Source: an uncultured Pseudomonadota bacterium
GTDB taxonomy: Bacteria; Myxococcota_A; UBA796; CAJQPC01
Direction: 5' to 3'
DNA: 64,000 bases
NCBI GenBank assembly: GCA_913060515.1
Contig: CAJXRZ010000013.1
Location: 39,645 to 103,644 of the forward strand
Shown here: positions 23,975 to 31,032 of the stretch, piece after piece
Layout: each line of letters starts with the position of its first letter
Position numbering within the stretch: the stretch's first letter is position 1
Made by a program: the position numbers and the translations under genes
The notes under the pieces: model-generated
What the model saw: the letters and a program-made list of their open reading frames with translations, nothing else
The model's database searches: none
What the model was told of the DNA's origin: nothing

Positions 23975-24736
23975 ATGCCTCAAACCGCTCTCTCTATCGC
24001 CGGCTCCGACCCCTCTGGGGGGGCTGGAATCCAAGCCGACCTGAAGACCTTTGTCGACCACAAGGTCTTTGGCATGGCCGTCATCACGGCCCTGACAGCC
24101 CAGAACTCCCACGGGATCACGGGGGTACACCCCGTGCCGCCGGAGTTCGTCGCGCTGCAGGTCCAGACGCTTCTGTCCGACATGCCGGTCAACGCCATCA
24201 AGCTGGGCATGCTGGCCAACGCCGGAATCATCTCGGCCGTGGCTGTGGCGCTCAAGGAGTTTCAGGGTCCCATCGTCTTGGACCCAGTGATGGTCTCGAC
24301 CTCGGGTCATGCCCTGATCGCTCCAAACGCAGTGCAGACCCTGGTCTCGGACCTGCTCCCCCTGGCCACTCTGCTGACCCCAAACCTGCCCGAGGCCAAG
24401 CTGCTGCTGGACGGCGCCGAGCCCCAGGCCTTTGTGGAGCAGTTCGGCGTGGCTCTACTGCTCAAGGATGGACACGGAGAGGACCAGGTGGTGCGCGACG
24501 TGCTCTACCAACCCGGACTTCCCCAGGAGGTGTTCATGCACCCGCGCATCAAGACCCAGAACACCCACGGGACGGGGTGCACTCTGTCCTCGGCTCTGGC
24601 AGCCCGGCTGGCAAAGGGTCAATCGCTCTCCGCGGCCTGCGAAGGGGGAATCGCCTACATCGCGGAGCTTGTGGCGACTTCCGCTACCCACAGCATGGGC
24701 ACTGGGAAGAATGGGGCGCTGCTGCACGGGCTCTAG
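23975..24736 (+). CDS. thiD: Hydroxymethylpyrimidine/phosphomethylpyrimidine kinase
   Basis: A 253-residue ribokinase-fold enzyme of thiamine synthesis that phosphorylates HMP and HMP-phosphate in the cytoplasm. Family landmarks: [22 protein letters not shown] at the N-terminus, '[14 protein letters not shown]', '[12 protein letters not shown]', '[16 protein letters not shown]', [12 protein letters not shown], and the anion-hole segment [18 protein letters not shown] with the catalytic-region Gly-Thr-Gly-Cys. The length is normal (250-270). No other thiamine gene is adjacent and no TPP riboswitch is visible in the 29 bases upstream. A remarkable palindrome cluster lies just downstream. Confidence 0.93.
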   Translation: MPQTALSIAGSDPSGGAGIQADLKTFVDHKVFGMAVITALTAQNSHGITGVHPVPPEFVALQVQTLLSDMPVNAIKLGMLANAGIISAVAVALKEFQGPIVLDPVMVSTSGHALIAPNAVQTLVSDLLPLATLLTPNLPEAKLLLDGAEPQAFVEQFGVALLLKDGHGEDQVVRDVLYQPGLPQEVFMHPRIKTQNTHGTGCTLSSALAARLAKGQSLSAACEGGIAYIAELVATSATHSMGTGKNGALLHGL

Positions 24737-24785
24737 GGGCCGAACCTGGCACTCAGAAGCACGACCCGGCACTCAAAGGAGCGAG

Positions 24786-24906
24786 GTGCGCAACTGCGCA
24801 CGAGCCCCCCGAAGACCTCCAGGGGGTGGTGAATTCAACGCAGTACGGCAGGGCGAGCGCCCTGCCGTACTGCGTTGAATTCACCAAGGGGGTGCCGGGC
24901 ACCCCC
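24786..24906. repeat. Cluster of three perfect inverted repeats; likely REP/MITE-like element and bidirectional terminator
   Basis: Three perfect palindromes lie in a row: 24786-24801 (GTGCGCA-AC-TGCGCAC), 24828-24885 (28-bp arms starting GGTGAATTCAACGC, only AG between them) and 24888-24906 (GGGGGTGC-CGG-GCACCCCC). A weaker CCCCC/GGGGG pair spans 24806-24826. They fill the space between two convergent genes, thiD and the YceI gene, where transcripts from both sides must end. The 28-bp perfect stem is far longer than an ordinary terminator. Confidence 0.85.
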
Positions 24907-24918
24907 TCAAAGAGATGC

Positions 24919-25548
24919 CTATGGCTTGCCGTGCACCGAGACGCTGAGCAGCATGCGGTTCTGGTTCTTTAGGGCACCAAAGCCTGCGGAGTAAGCCTCG
25001 AATCCAAAGTCGGTGGCCTTGATGGCGACGGCGCCCTTGGCGTGGAAGCTGACCTCGTCCTGCTTGACGCTCATGGGCAAGGTCAGGGTCTTGGACTTGC
25101 CGCGAATGGTCAGATCACCGGTCATGTTGACCCGCTCGCCCATCATCTCGCACTTGGTGGTCTTCCAAGTGATGTCCTTGTACTTGGTGCCGTTGAGCTG
25201 GTCCTCGCTGAGCATCTCCTTCTTGATGTCCTCCCGCTCGGAGTCTTTGGGGAAGGTGGTGTAGCCCAGGTTCTCGCGAATGGGGGTCGCATCGACCACC
25301 AGCGTGTCGACCGGCACGCTGATGTCCATCGAGCAGGTGCTCAGGTCCGCCAGGTCGATGGTTGCGGTGCCGCTCCACCCCTTGGCTTGGATGATGTGGT
25401 CGTGGGCCAAGGCGGCGGCGACGGTGCTGGGGTCTTTGTAGACCTGGATGTAGAGCGAGCCGCCCAGGTTGTAGGTGCCTGGTGCCGCTGCCGCTTCGGG
25501 GGCAGTGAGGGCGGGGTTCAGGCAAGCGAGCAGCAGGGGGAACAGCAT
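24919..25548 (-). CDS. YceI-family lipoprotein
   Basis: A 209-residue lipoprotein: leader MLFPLLLAC (Cys9) with GGAGAG upstream. The YceI lipocalin-like fold is shown by 'AHDHIIQAKGWSGTATID' (family: H-S-x-x-x-F-x-x-x-H-x-x-V-x-G), 'CSMDISVPVDTLVVD', 'FPKDSEREDIKKEMLSEDQLNGTKYKDITW' and the final 'VAIKATDFGFEAYSAG'. YceI proteins bind isoprenoid or other amphiphilic molecules in the periplasm; here the protein would be membrane-anchored. It is convergent with thiD across the palindrome cluster. Confidence 0.85.
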   Translation of the reverse strand: MLFPLLLACLNPALTAPEAAAAPGTYNLGGSLYIQVYKDPSTVAAALAHDHIIQAKGWSGTATIDLADLSTCSMDISVPVDTLVVDATPIRENLGYTTFPKDSEREDIKKEMLSEDQLNGTKYKDITWKTTKCEMMGERVNMTGDLTIRGKSKTLTLPMSVKQDEVSFHAKGAVAIKATDFGFEAYSAGFGALKNQNRMLLSVSVHGKP

Positions 25549-25622
25549 TGGGTCTCTCCGGAGATGTGCCCACAGGATGCCACAGGGGCTCTTTCGATTC
25601 CCTGAGGATCCATTAATCCGGC

Positions 25623-26285
25623 TTACTCCAGCCCAAACTCCAGGTACATCCGGTACACCGTGCCATCTCCGGGCTCAGCGCCCAGCGGGGTCATGCCGTA
25701 GCGCTCCAGGCGCTCCAAGGCGGCCTCTCCAAAGAGCTGCGGGCAGTCGATGATCTGCACCTGATCTGGGGTGCCGCGCTTGGAGACCTGCATGTCCAGA
25801 ACGCAGGTCACGTTCTGCGCCCAGTTCGCTTCCATCCAGGTCTTCATGGCACGGGTGGTCCGCGGGGTACTCGGCCAGTCCGGTCGCGCGGTGGGCTCCA
25901 TGCGCACCAAGCGAATGCCCCTCTCCCGTGGAACGGGTGTGCGCACGGTGTGGCTGATGTAGCCGAAGGTGGCATGGGCCTGGCCGTCCACCGCCATGTC
26001 GTCTTGCACAGGTGGATGGAAGTCCCAGCCCCGAACGGCCTGAACGGAGCTGGTGCGCAGGGAGTCGGGGCAGGCGGTGGCCACCACATCCTTGATCTCG
26101 CCGAAGCGGTCCACCATCGCCGTCACCTCGCAGGTGTGCAGCTCTCGTGGTTTGGACTCCACGTAGACCTGGGCGGCGATGTCGGGCACCGGCGCTGGGC
26201 TGGTGTAGGGCTTGGTGGTGGGCAAGTCCGAGGCCACGACGGCGGTCGCGAGGCTGAGCACAGCCAGAAGCAGAGGGCTACGCAT
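25623..26285 (-). CDS. Exported protein with two TonB-C-like modules
   Basis: A 220-residue protein; the ATG at 26285 starts a signal peptide (MRSPLLLAVLSLATAVVAS), whereas the longer frame would put the signal inside the protein. Two similar modules are visible: 'CEVTAMVDRFGEIKDVVATACPDSLRTSSVQAVRGWDFHPP' split over residues 52-93, and 'CVLDMQVSKRGTPDQVQIIDCPQLFGEAALERLERY' over 160-195. Each has the beta-beta-helix-beta pattern of the TonB C-terminal domain, plus a Cys pair. No membrane anchor or Pro-rich spacer is present, so it is not a TonB itself. Its start overlaps the stop of the upstream gene by eight bases. Confidence 0.65.
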   Translation of the reverse strand: MRSPLLLAVLSLATAVVASDLPTTKPYTSPAPVPDIAAQVYVESKPRELHTCEVTAMVDRFGEIKDVVATACPDSLRTSSVQAVRGWDFHPPVQDDMAVDGQAHATFGYISHTVRTPVPRERGIRLVRMEPTARPDWPSTPRTTRAMKTWMEANWAQNVTCVLDMQVSKRGTPDQVQIIDCPQLFGEAALERLERYGMTPLGAEPGDGTVYRMYLEFGLE

Positions 26286-26844
26286 GTTGGCCTCGCTTGC
26301 GGTTCCAGTGCTGTCCAAGGCCATGACCACCAAGCTGTGAGAGGGCCGCCAAGCGTATCAGCCCGGCGCTGGCTCCTCTTCTATAGGAGAGCCCCGTACG
26401 CATGGGCAGCATTCCCAAACAAACTTGAGCGGGGTCGGCCTCGGGGCTGATCTTCTCGGCTGTGATGAGGAGGGGAACAGGGCCCAAGTCGAAGCGCTCT
26501 CGCTGGCCATACGCCACGTACTCTCGCAGCTCCTTGGAGATCTCGCGCCAGCTCTCCACCGCCTCTTCCCCAGGACAGCCGGCATCTTGAGCACCCAGGA
26601 GCGCACCCACGCCAGCGTAGAGGTAGAGCTCCATCGCCAGCTCCTCATCCGGGATGGGGAGTGCGTCCCGAAAATCGGCCGCAAAGTTGAACAAGTCTGT
26701 CTCTACCATCTCGCGAAGCTCCAGCGTTGCTTCCGAGAGATCGGATGCAGCGGCCATTCGCTCAACCCTTGCCAGGACCATGGCCTCGGCGTCGGTTTCC
26801 GGGAGATCGGGAAAGGGGGCCCGCAGACGGTCCAGCCAGCGCAT
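26278..26844 (-). CDS. Soluble protein of unknown function
   Basis: A 188-residue mostly helical, acidic protein starting at ATG 26844, two bases after the stop of the upstream gene. 'EAMVLARVERMAAASDLSEATLELREM' and 'EAVESWREISKELREYVAYGQRERFDLG' look like amphipathic helices. A long frame on the same strand runs back to 27339 but overlaps the neighbouring gene and has Arg-rich shadow composition, so I cut it at the ATG. It is the middle of a three-gene unit with the genes at 26847 and 25623. Confidence 0.6.
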   Translation of the reverse strand: MRWLDRLRAPFPDLPETDAEAMVLARVERMAAASDLSEATLELREMVETDLFNFAADFRDALPIPDEELAMELYLYAGVGALLGAQDAGCPGEEAVESWREISKELREYVAYGQRERFDLGPVPLLITAEKISPEADPAQVCLGMLPMRTGLSYRRGASAGLIRLAALSQLGGHGLGQHWNRKRGQHA

Positions 26845-26846
26845 GG

Positions 26847-27791
26847 CTACTCGCAGACTTTGTGGAGCCAGTCGGCGAAGACTTGGCTCTCGACCACATG
26901 GCGGGTGTGGCTGAGCATCAGGGTCTGCAGAGGAGGACGCCAGCTCTCCTCCAGGCCGGAGCCTTCCAAGAAGGCGCGCGCGCTCAGGTGTCCCTGCTCT
27001 TGAACCATGTTCTCCAGCATTCCGCGGAGCTCCTTCTCGAGCTCCTCGCTCGCGGCGGCCGCGCCCAGAATCTGGTGCAGGTCGTCGACCAGGGCCTTGG
27101 GCTCCAGCTTGGCCAGCTCCTCGCCCCAGGTAGAGACGGGGAATGCCAAGGCCACGTCCACCATGTCGGAGCGCATCTTGCCGTACTCGCTGGCGTTCTT
27201 GGGGTCGCAGACGTTGTCCACGGCGATGCCGATGGCGTGGCTGATGGCCCCGTCCACGTACACCTTGATGCGGCCTTCGAGCTGGCGCTCTACCTCGGAG
27301 CCCACCATCTTGGCGGCGACCGTCGCGGCTCCGGCCCACTGGGCCAAGCGGCCGGTGCCCAAGGCCTTGGTCGGCGGCTTGAGCATGGAGGCGAAGTCCG
27401 TCAGGCTGTGGGTGAGCACATCGCGCATCAGGTTGCGCATGGCCTGGTGGTCCACCATGGCGCGCAGCATCTGGGGATCAGGGGAGTAGGGGCGCTTGAG
27501 GAGGTCCTGTACGGGCTCTACGGCGTCCCGGGGGACCCGGCGCAGCAGCGACTGGTTGTCGGCCTTGAGCTGCGTGATGCCCGCTTGGAGGCGTTCGTTG
27601 ATCCAATCCTTGGTGCCAGGATTCTTCAAGCTGCTGCGTAGGCCCTTGAGCACTGCATCGCCGAGCAGCTGGGGGTCTACAAGCTCGGCCAGTGGCCGCT
27701 CTAGCAGGTCCTCCAGGACGAGACTCACCAGGTCCTGCATGTGCTGTGGCTCACCGCGAAGGCGGCTGAGCAAGAGCGTCGCGTCGGGCAT
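26847..27791 (-). CDS. Helical protein of unknown function
   Basis: A 314-residue protein. The ATG at 27791 is preceded by GGAGGAAGC, an excellent ribosome site, and excludes an upstream extension. The sequence is almost wholly helical with repeated 'DLVSLVLEDLLERPLAELV' and 'LKGLRSSLKNPGTKDWI'-type segments; 'GTGRLAQWAGAATVAAKMVGSEVE' around residues 150-175 contains a short hydrophobic patch that could touch a membrane. No family recognised. It is divergent from the Pro-rich membrane protein at 27841, 49 bases apart. Confidence 0.6.
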   Translation of the reverse strand: MPDATLLLSRLRGEPQHMQDLVSLVLEDLLERPLAELVDPQLLGDAVLKGLRSSLKNPGTKDWINERLQAGITQLKADNQSLLRRVPRDAVEPVQDLLKRPYSPDPQMLRAMVDHQAMRNLMRDVLTHSLTDFASMLKPPTKALGTGRLAQWAGAATVAAKMVGSEVERQLEGRIKVYVDGAISHAIGIAVDNVCDPKNASEYGKMRSDMVDVALAFPVSTWGEELAKLEPKALVDDLHQILGAAAASEELEKELRGMLENMVQEQGHLSARAFLEGSGLEESWRPPLQTLMLSHTRHVVESQVFADWLHKVCE

Positions 27792-27840
27792 GCTTCCTCC
27801 GGGGCTCCGAAAGGGATAACCCTGAGGGGTGTTTAAGCAC

Positions 27841-28218
27841 ATGACACCGGGCGCTCGCCCCCTGCGTATCAATGGCAAGGCCCTGGTCTTGGCCATCATC
27901 CTGATGCTGGGTGTCGGCGCTCTGGTGTCCACCAGCGTGGTCAAGTTGCTGCGTGCTTTGGGCTTCTTTCCGCCCCCCAGGCCTCCGGTGGAGGTCTTCT
28001 ATGAGCCCTACAACGACGGCAAACGCCTGGAGGACCTGCTGGGTCCAGATGAGCGTCCGGGTGAGCTGGAGGTCTGGGAACTCGCAGAGCCATCTGCCGA
28101 GCCCATCGGCGAGCCCACTAGTGCGCCGCTTCTTCTTCCAGAGCCGGTGCCGGCTGGCGCGCTGCAACCAGACAGCCCGCAGCCGCCAGACTCGCCGCCA
28201 CAGCCAGAACCGAGCTGA
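27841..28218 (+). CDS. Single-pass membrane protein with Pro-rich periplasmic tail
   Basis: A 125-residue protein with one transmembrane helix (about 14-38, 'LVLAIILMLGVGALVST') and a long Pro/Glu/Ser-rich tail (residues 46-125, ending in PPDSPPQPEPS). The ATG at 27841 has TGAGGGGTG about nine bases upstream; a GTG at 27829 is an alternative. The tail resembles the periplasm-spanning region of TonB-like or divisome proteins but carries no terminal domain. Its last 101 bases overlap the 3' end of the convergent transporter gene; both reading frames look real there. Confidence 0.6.
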   Translation: MTPGARPLRINGKALVLAIILMLGVGALVSTSVVKLLRALGFFPPPRPPVEVFYEPYNDGKRLEDLLGPDERPGELEVWELAEPSAEPIGEPTSAPLLLPEPVPAGALQPDSPQPPDSPPQPEPS

Positions 28219-29281
28219 GCCAGAAGAGCCTGTGGGTGTCCATGCCGCTGTCCACGATCAAGGACCCGCCCAGGTTGCCTAGGCCGGAGCCCACGCCGCC
28301 CACGGCGGCTGAGAGCAGGCCCAAGCCGCTGGTGCGCAGGTGCTTGGGCGCGCGCTCCCCAATCAGGGCCACTGCGGCGATCCAGAAGGCCCCAAAGGTC
28401 ACCCCGTGGACCGCTTGGGCCCCCACGGTGAAGAAGAGGCTGGTGGCGCTGGCGCTGATTAGCCACCGCGGGATGGCCAGCAGCATCGCGCCGATGAGCA
28501 GTTTGCGCGCGCCCACCCGCTTGAGCAGCCAAGATCCACAGGCGAGCACACCGACCTCGACCCCGACGCCCAGAGTCACCGCGACCCCGACCCACACGCT
28601 GTCAAAGCCCTGGGTGTCCAGGTGCACTGAGAAGAAGCTGTCGTAGACCGCGTGGCCGGCAAAGTGAAAGGCGGAGGCGACCAAGAGCAGTACGAAAGCC
28701 GGGTCTGTACCGAGCTTTTTCAGGGCGGGCCCGAGCTTGGCGGGGGCCTTTGTGGGGGCAGGAGGTCGAGGAATGGTGAGCACGACCAGCACCATGCCGA
28801 TGCCGGCTGCCAGCCCAAACCAGAGGGGGGAGATGCCCTTGTCTCTGGCCAGTCCGGCGCCAAAGGCGGCCACCAGAAAGCCAACGGAGCCCCACATGCG
28901 GACCCGGCCGTAGCGGTCCTGTTGGCTGCCCAAGGCGCGCAGGGTCAGGCCGTCCACCAAGGGGCCGCTTCCGGTTCGTCCGATTCCCAGGGCCAGGACG
29001 CCAAGGAGGGCCAGGGAGGGGGGCAGACCCAGGAGGGCCAAGCAGCCCACCAAGGCGGAGCCTGCGGCCAAGAGCAGGATCAGGGGGGAGCCCTGGGTCT
29101 TGTCCGATGCCACGCCCCAGGCCGGTCCGAGGAACAGACGCATGGCAGGGGTGGCCGTCATGGCGAAGGTCAGCGCCAAGCCGGTGACCCCCAACGCCTT
29201 GAGCTCCAGCGCTAAGTAGGGGAACACTGCCCCGAGCATGGCCAGGGAGAGACCCTGTAGTAGAGCGAGGCGGGAGAGCAT
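28118..29281 (-). CDS. Major facilitator superfamily transporter (MFS_1-like)
   Basis: A 387-residue inner-membrane carrier with about 12 hydrophobic helices. The ATG at 29281 starts directly before helix 1; an upstream extension is Gly/Pro-rich and unlikely. The loop between helices 4 and 5 reads 'TLRALGSQQDRYGRVRMWGSVGFLVAAFGAG', the R-x-x-G-S-x-G-F signature of the phenylpropionate/nucleoside-type MFS subgroup (HcaT and relatives). 'GERAPKHLRTSGLGLLSAAVGGVGSGLG' fits the second half. The substrate is unknown. The 3' end overlaps a convergent gene by 101 bases. Confidence 0.82.
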   Translation of the reverse strand: MLSRLALLQGLSLAMLGAVFPYLALELKALGVTGLALTFAMTATPAMRLFLGPAWGVASDKTQGSPLILLLAAGSALVGCLALLGLPPSLALLGVLALGIGRTGSGPLVDGLTLRALGSQQDRYGRVRMWGSVGFLVAAFGAGLARDKGISPLWFGLAAGIGMVLVVLTIPRPPAPTKAPAKLGPALKKLGTDPAFVLLLVASAFHFAGHAVYDSFFSVHLDTQGFDSVWVGVAVTLGVGVEVGVLACGSWLLKRVGARKLLIGAMLLAIPRWLISASATSLFFTVGAQAVHGVTFGAFWIAAVALIGERAPKHLRTSGLGLLSAAVGGVGSGLGNLGGSLIVDSGMDTHRLFWLSSVLAVAASLAAAGCLVAARQPAPALEEEAAH

Positions 29282-29380
29282 GGCCCGGCGGTTAACGCGG
29301 GGACCCGCTCCGGTGTGTGCCGGATTGGGGGCGCCCAAAGCTTGGCTGCCCAAGACTGGGGCTGCCCGGGGCCGCTGTGC

Positions 29381-30916
29381 TCAGTCTTGGGGGGTGCGCA
29401 GGGCGACCACGGTCGTACCGGTCACCACAAACTCGCCCAGCTGAACGGGGGCGATGGGCTCCACCCGACGCAAGGGCGTACCTGGCGCGTAGATGTAGGT
29501 GGGGCAGCGCTCGTGCAGGGCGCGCAGCATGATGGTGCCTTGGGGGCCCACCTCGACAGCGGCTTGGCGGCGTCCAGCCAGCGCCCGGTCCAGGGTGAAT
29601 CCTCCCTGACGTGCGCGGGCTGCGCGGGAGCCGGAGCACCACCGGATGTTGTCTTGTCCACGGCGGTCGGGCAGGGCCATGCCCGGGTGGTTGGGCTCGC
29701 GGCCCAGCTCGGTGACCTGTCCCATGCCCACGCCCATGCGCAGGGGGGTATCGGCCACCATCAATCCAGCGTAGGGACCGTTGTCCAGGCTGTAGAAGGT
29801 GATGACACCGCCAGGGGTGCTCATCTGTGCGCCGTGCTCCAAGGGCAGGGAGGTGCCGGCGGGCACGGTCTTGCCGTTCAAGCCGATGCCGTGCTGCATG
29901 GGCTGCATGCGCACACCCTCGCGGGAAATGTCCACGCGCACCACGGCTTGGTCGCTGCGGTTCACCCAGCGTCCGTCGGGCAGCAAGTCGTAGGTGTAGC
30001 CAGCGACCACCTCGGCCATCGGGACCGCCGGCAGCGCCAAGCCCGCCATGACCAAGTCCACCTCGGAGTTCTGGCCCATGTCCAAGATGATGGTGTTGGA
30101 GCCGGTGGGCTTGGACTGGATGGCTCTCACTTCCGTGATGGCCTTCTCCAGAGCATCTGGGGTACCCATCACAAGGCCGCGCCCAGACTCGATCCAGGTG
30201 TGCCGGTCCTGGGGCGCGATGTGGTACGCGTTCAGAAACAGACGGTTGGGGTCCAAGACAGGCAGAGAGTCCACTGCGGTGACCAGGGCTGGTCCACCGG
30301 GGCGGAAGCCCTCCAGCAGGACGATGGGGTCGGGCGGCAGCGAGGGCATGGGCTCGCCCTTGGAGACGCGCACCAGGGTGTTGTTCTTGACCGCACCGAC
30401 GATGCTCTGGGGCAACCAGCAGCGGGTGCGTCCCACAGCGCGGTAGCAGCTGGAGTTGCCCACCAAACCCTTCAGGTTCAGGTTGGCGACCGGCTCCCAG
30501 GGCAGCTCGGCCTGGTTCATGCAGATCTTTGTGGACTCGGAGAACCAAAACTCGCCGGCTGGTGTCTTGGAGTTGATGCGCGCAGCGAGGTTGACGGCGT
30601 CGCCGAAGGCGTCCCCGTCGATCTCTTCGACGTCGCCGGTCGCGCAGCTCACCCGAATAATCAGAGTGCCTGTTGCGGCGACCTTCTCGACGACGTCCAG
30701 TCCGGCGCGTGCGGCGTCAGTGGCGCTGTCGAAGAGCGCCATGTACGCGTCCCCCAGGTTCTTGACGATGCGTCCGCCACGGCGGGTCAAGATGGGGTGC
30801 ACGAACTTTTCGTGGGCTGCCAACAGGTTGCGCAAACCCTGACGGTCAGCGCGTGAAACGCTGGCCGTAAAGTTCGCCATGTCCGTAAACAGGACTGTTC
30901 TGGTGCGGGTGGCCAC
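29381..30916 (-). CDS. Class III adenylate/guanylate cyclase with FHA-like C-terminal region
   Basis: A 511-residue protein without membrane segments. Residues 5-165 are a class III cyclase catalytic domain: metal Asp12 in VLFTDMANFT, second metal Asp56 in VKNLGDAYMALF, substrate-site Asp102 and the transition-state Asn109/Arg113 in GDAFGDAVNLAARI. All catalytic positions are kept, so it is probably active. The rest is unusual: a middle domain of unknown type and, near residue 410-460, 'VTELGREPNHPGMALPDRRGQDNIRWCSGSRAARAR', reminiscent of a FHA phosphopeptide-binding core. It would make cAMP (or cGMP) in response to a cytoplasmic signal. A double cNMP-binding protein lies at 46003. Confidence 0.82.
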   Translation of the reverse strand: MATRTRTVLFTDMANFTASVSRADRQGLRNLLAAHEKFVHPILTRRGGRIVKNLGDAYMALFDSATDAARAGLDVVEKVAATGTLIIRVSCATGDVEEIDGDAFGDAVNLAARINSKTPAGEFWFSESTKICMNQAELPWEPVANLNLKGLVGNSSCYRAVGRTRCWLPQSIVGAVKNNTLVRVSKGEPMPSLPPDPIVLLEGFRPGGPALVTAVDSLPVLDPNRLFLNAYHIAPQDRHTWIESGRGLVMGTPDALEKAITEVRAIQSKPTGSNTIILDMGQNSEVDLVMAGLALPAVPMAEVVAGYTYDLLPDGRWVNRSDQAVVRVDISREGVRMQPMQHGIGLNGKTVPAGTSLPLEHGAQMSTPGGVITFYSLDNGPYAGLMVADTPLRMGVGMGQVTELGREPNHPGMALPDRRGQDNIRWCSGSRAARARQGGFTLDRALAGRRQAAVEVGPQGTIMLRALHERCPTYIYAPGTPLRRVEPIAPVQLGEFVVTGTTVVALRTPQD

Positions 30917-31032
30917 CCGTCGCCTCCTGGGCTCGGGGCGGGAGTTTAGCAGACGCGTTCAAGCGACGTTGGGCGTGAGTCAACCAATGGGCCGACACTG
31001 GGTTATAGGCGCGCCCGCTCGGAGGCTCTCTC

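Noticed and set aside
24828..24885. Similarity of the palindrome arms (TCAACGCAG, GTAC) to the template-switching primer used in cDNA libraries
   Set aside because: The match is short, lacks the AG found in the primer, and the arms extend on both sides with other sequence; treated as natural unless reads say otherwise.
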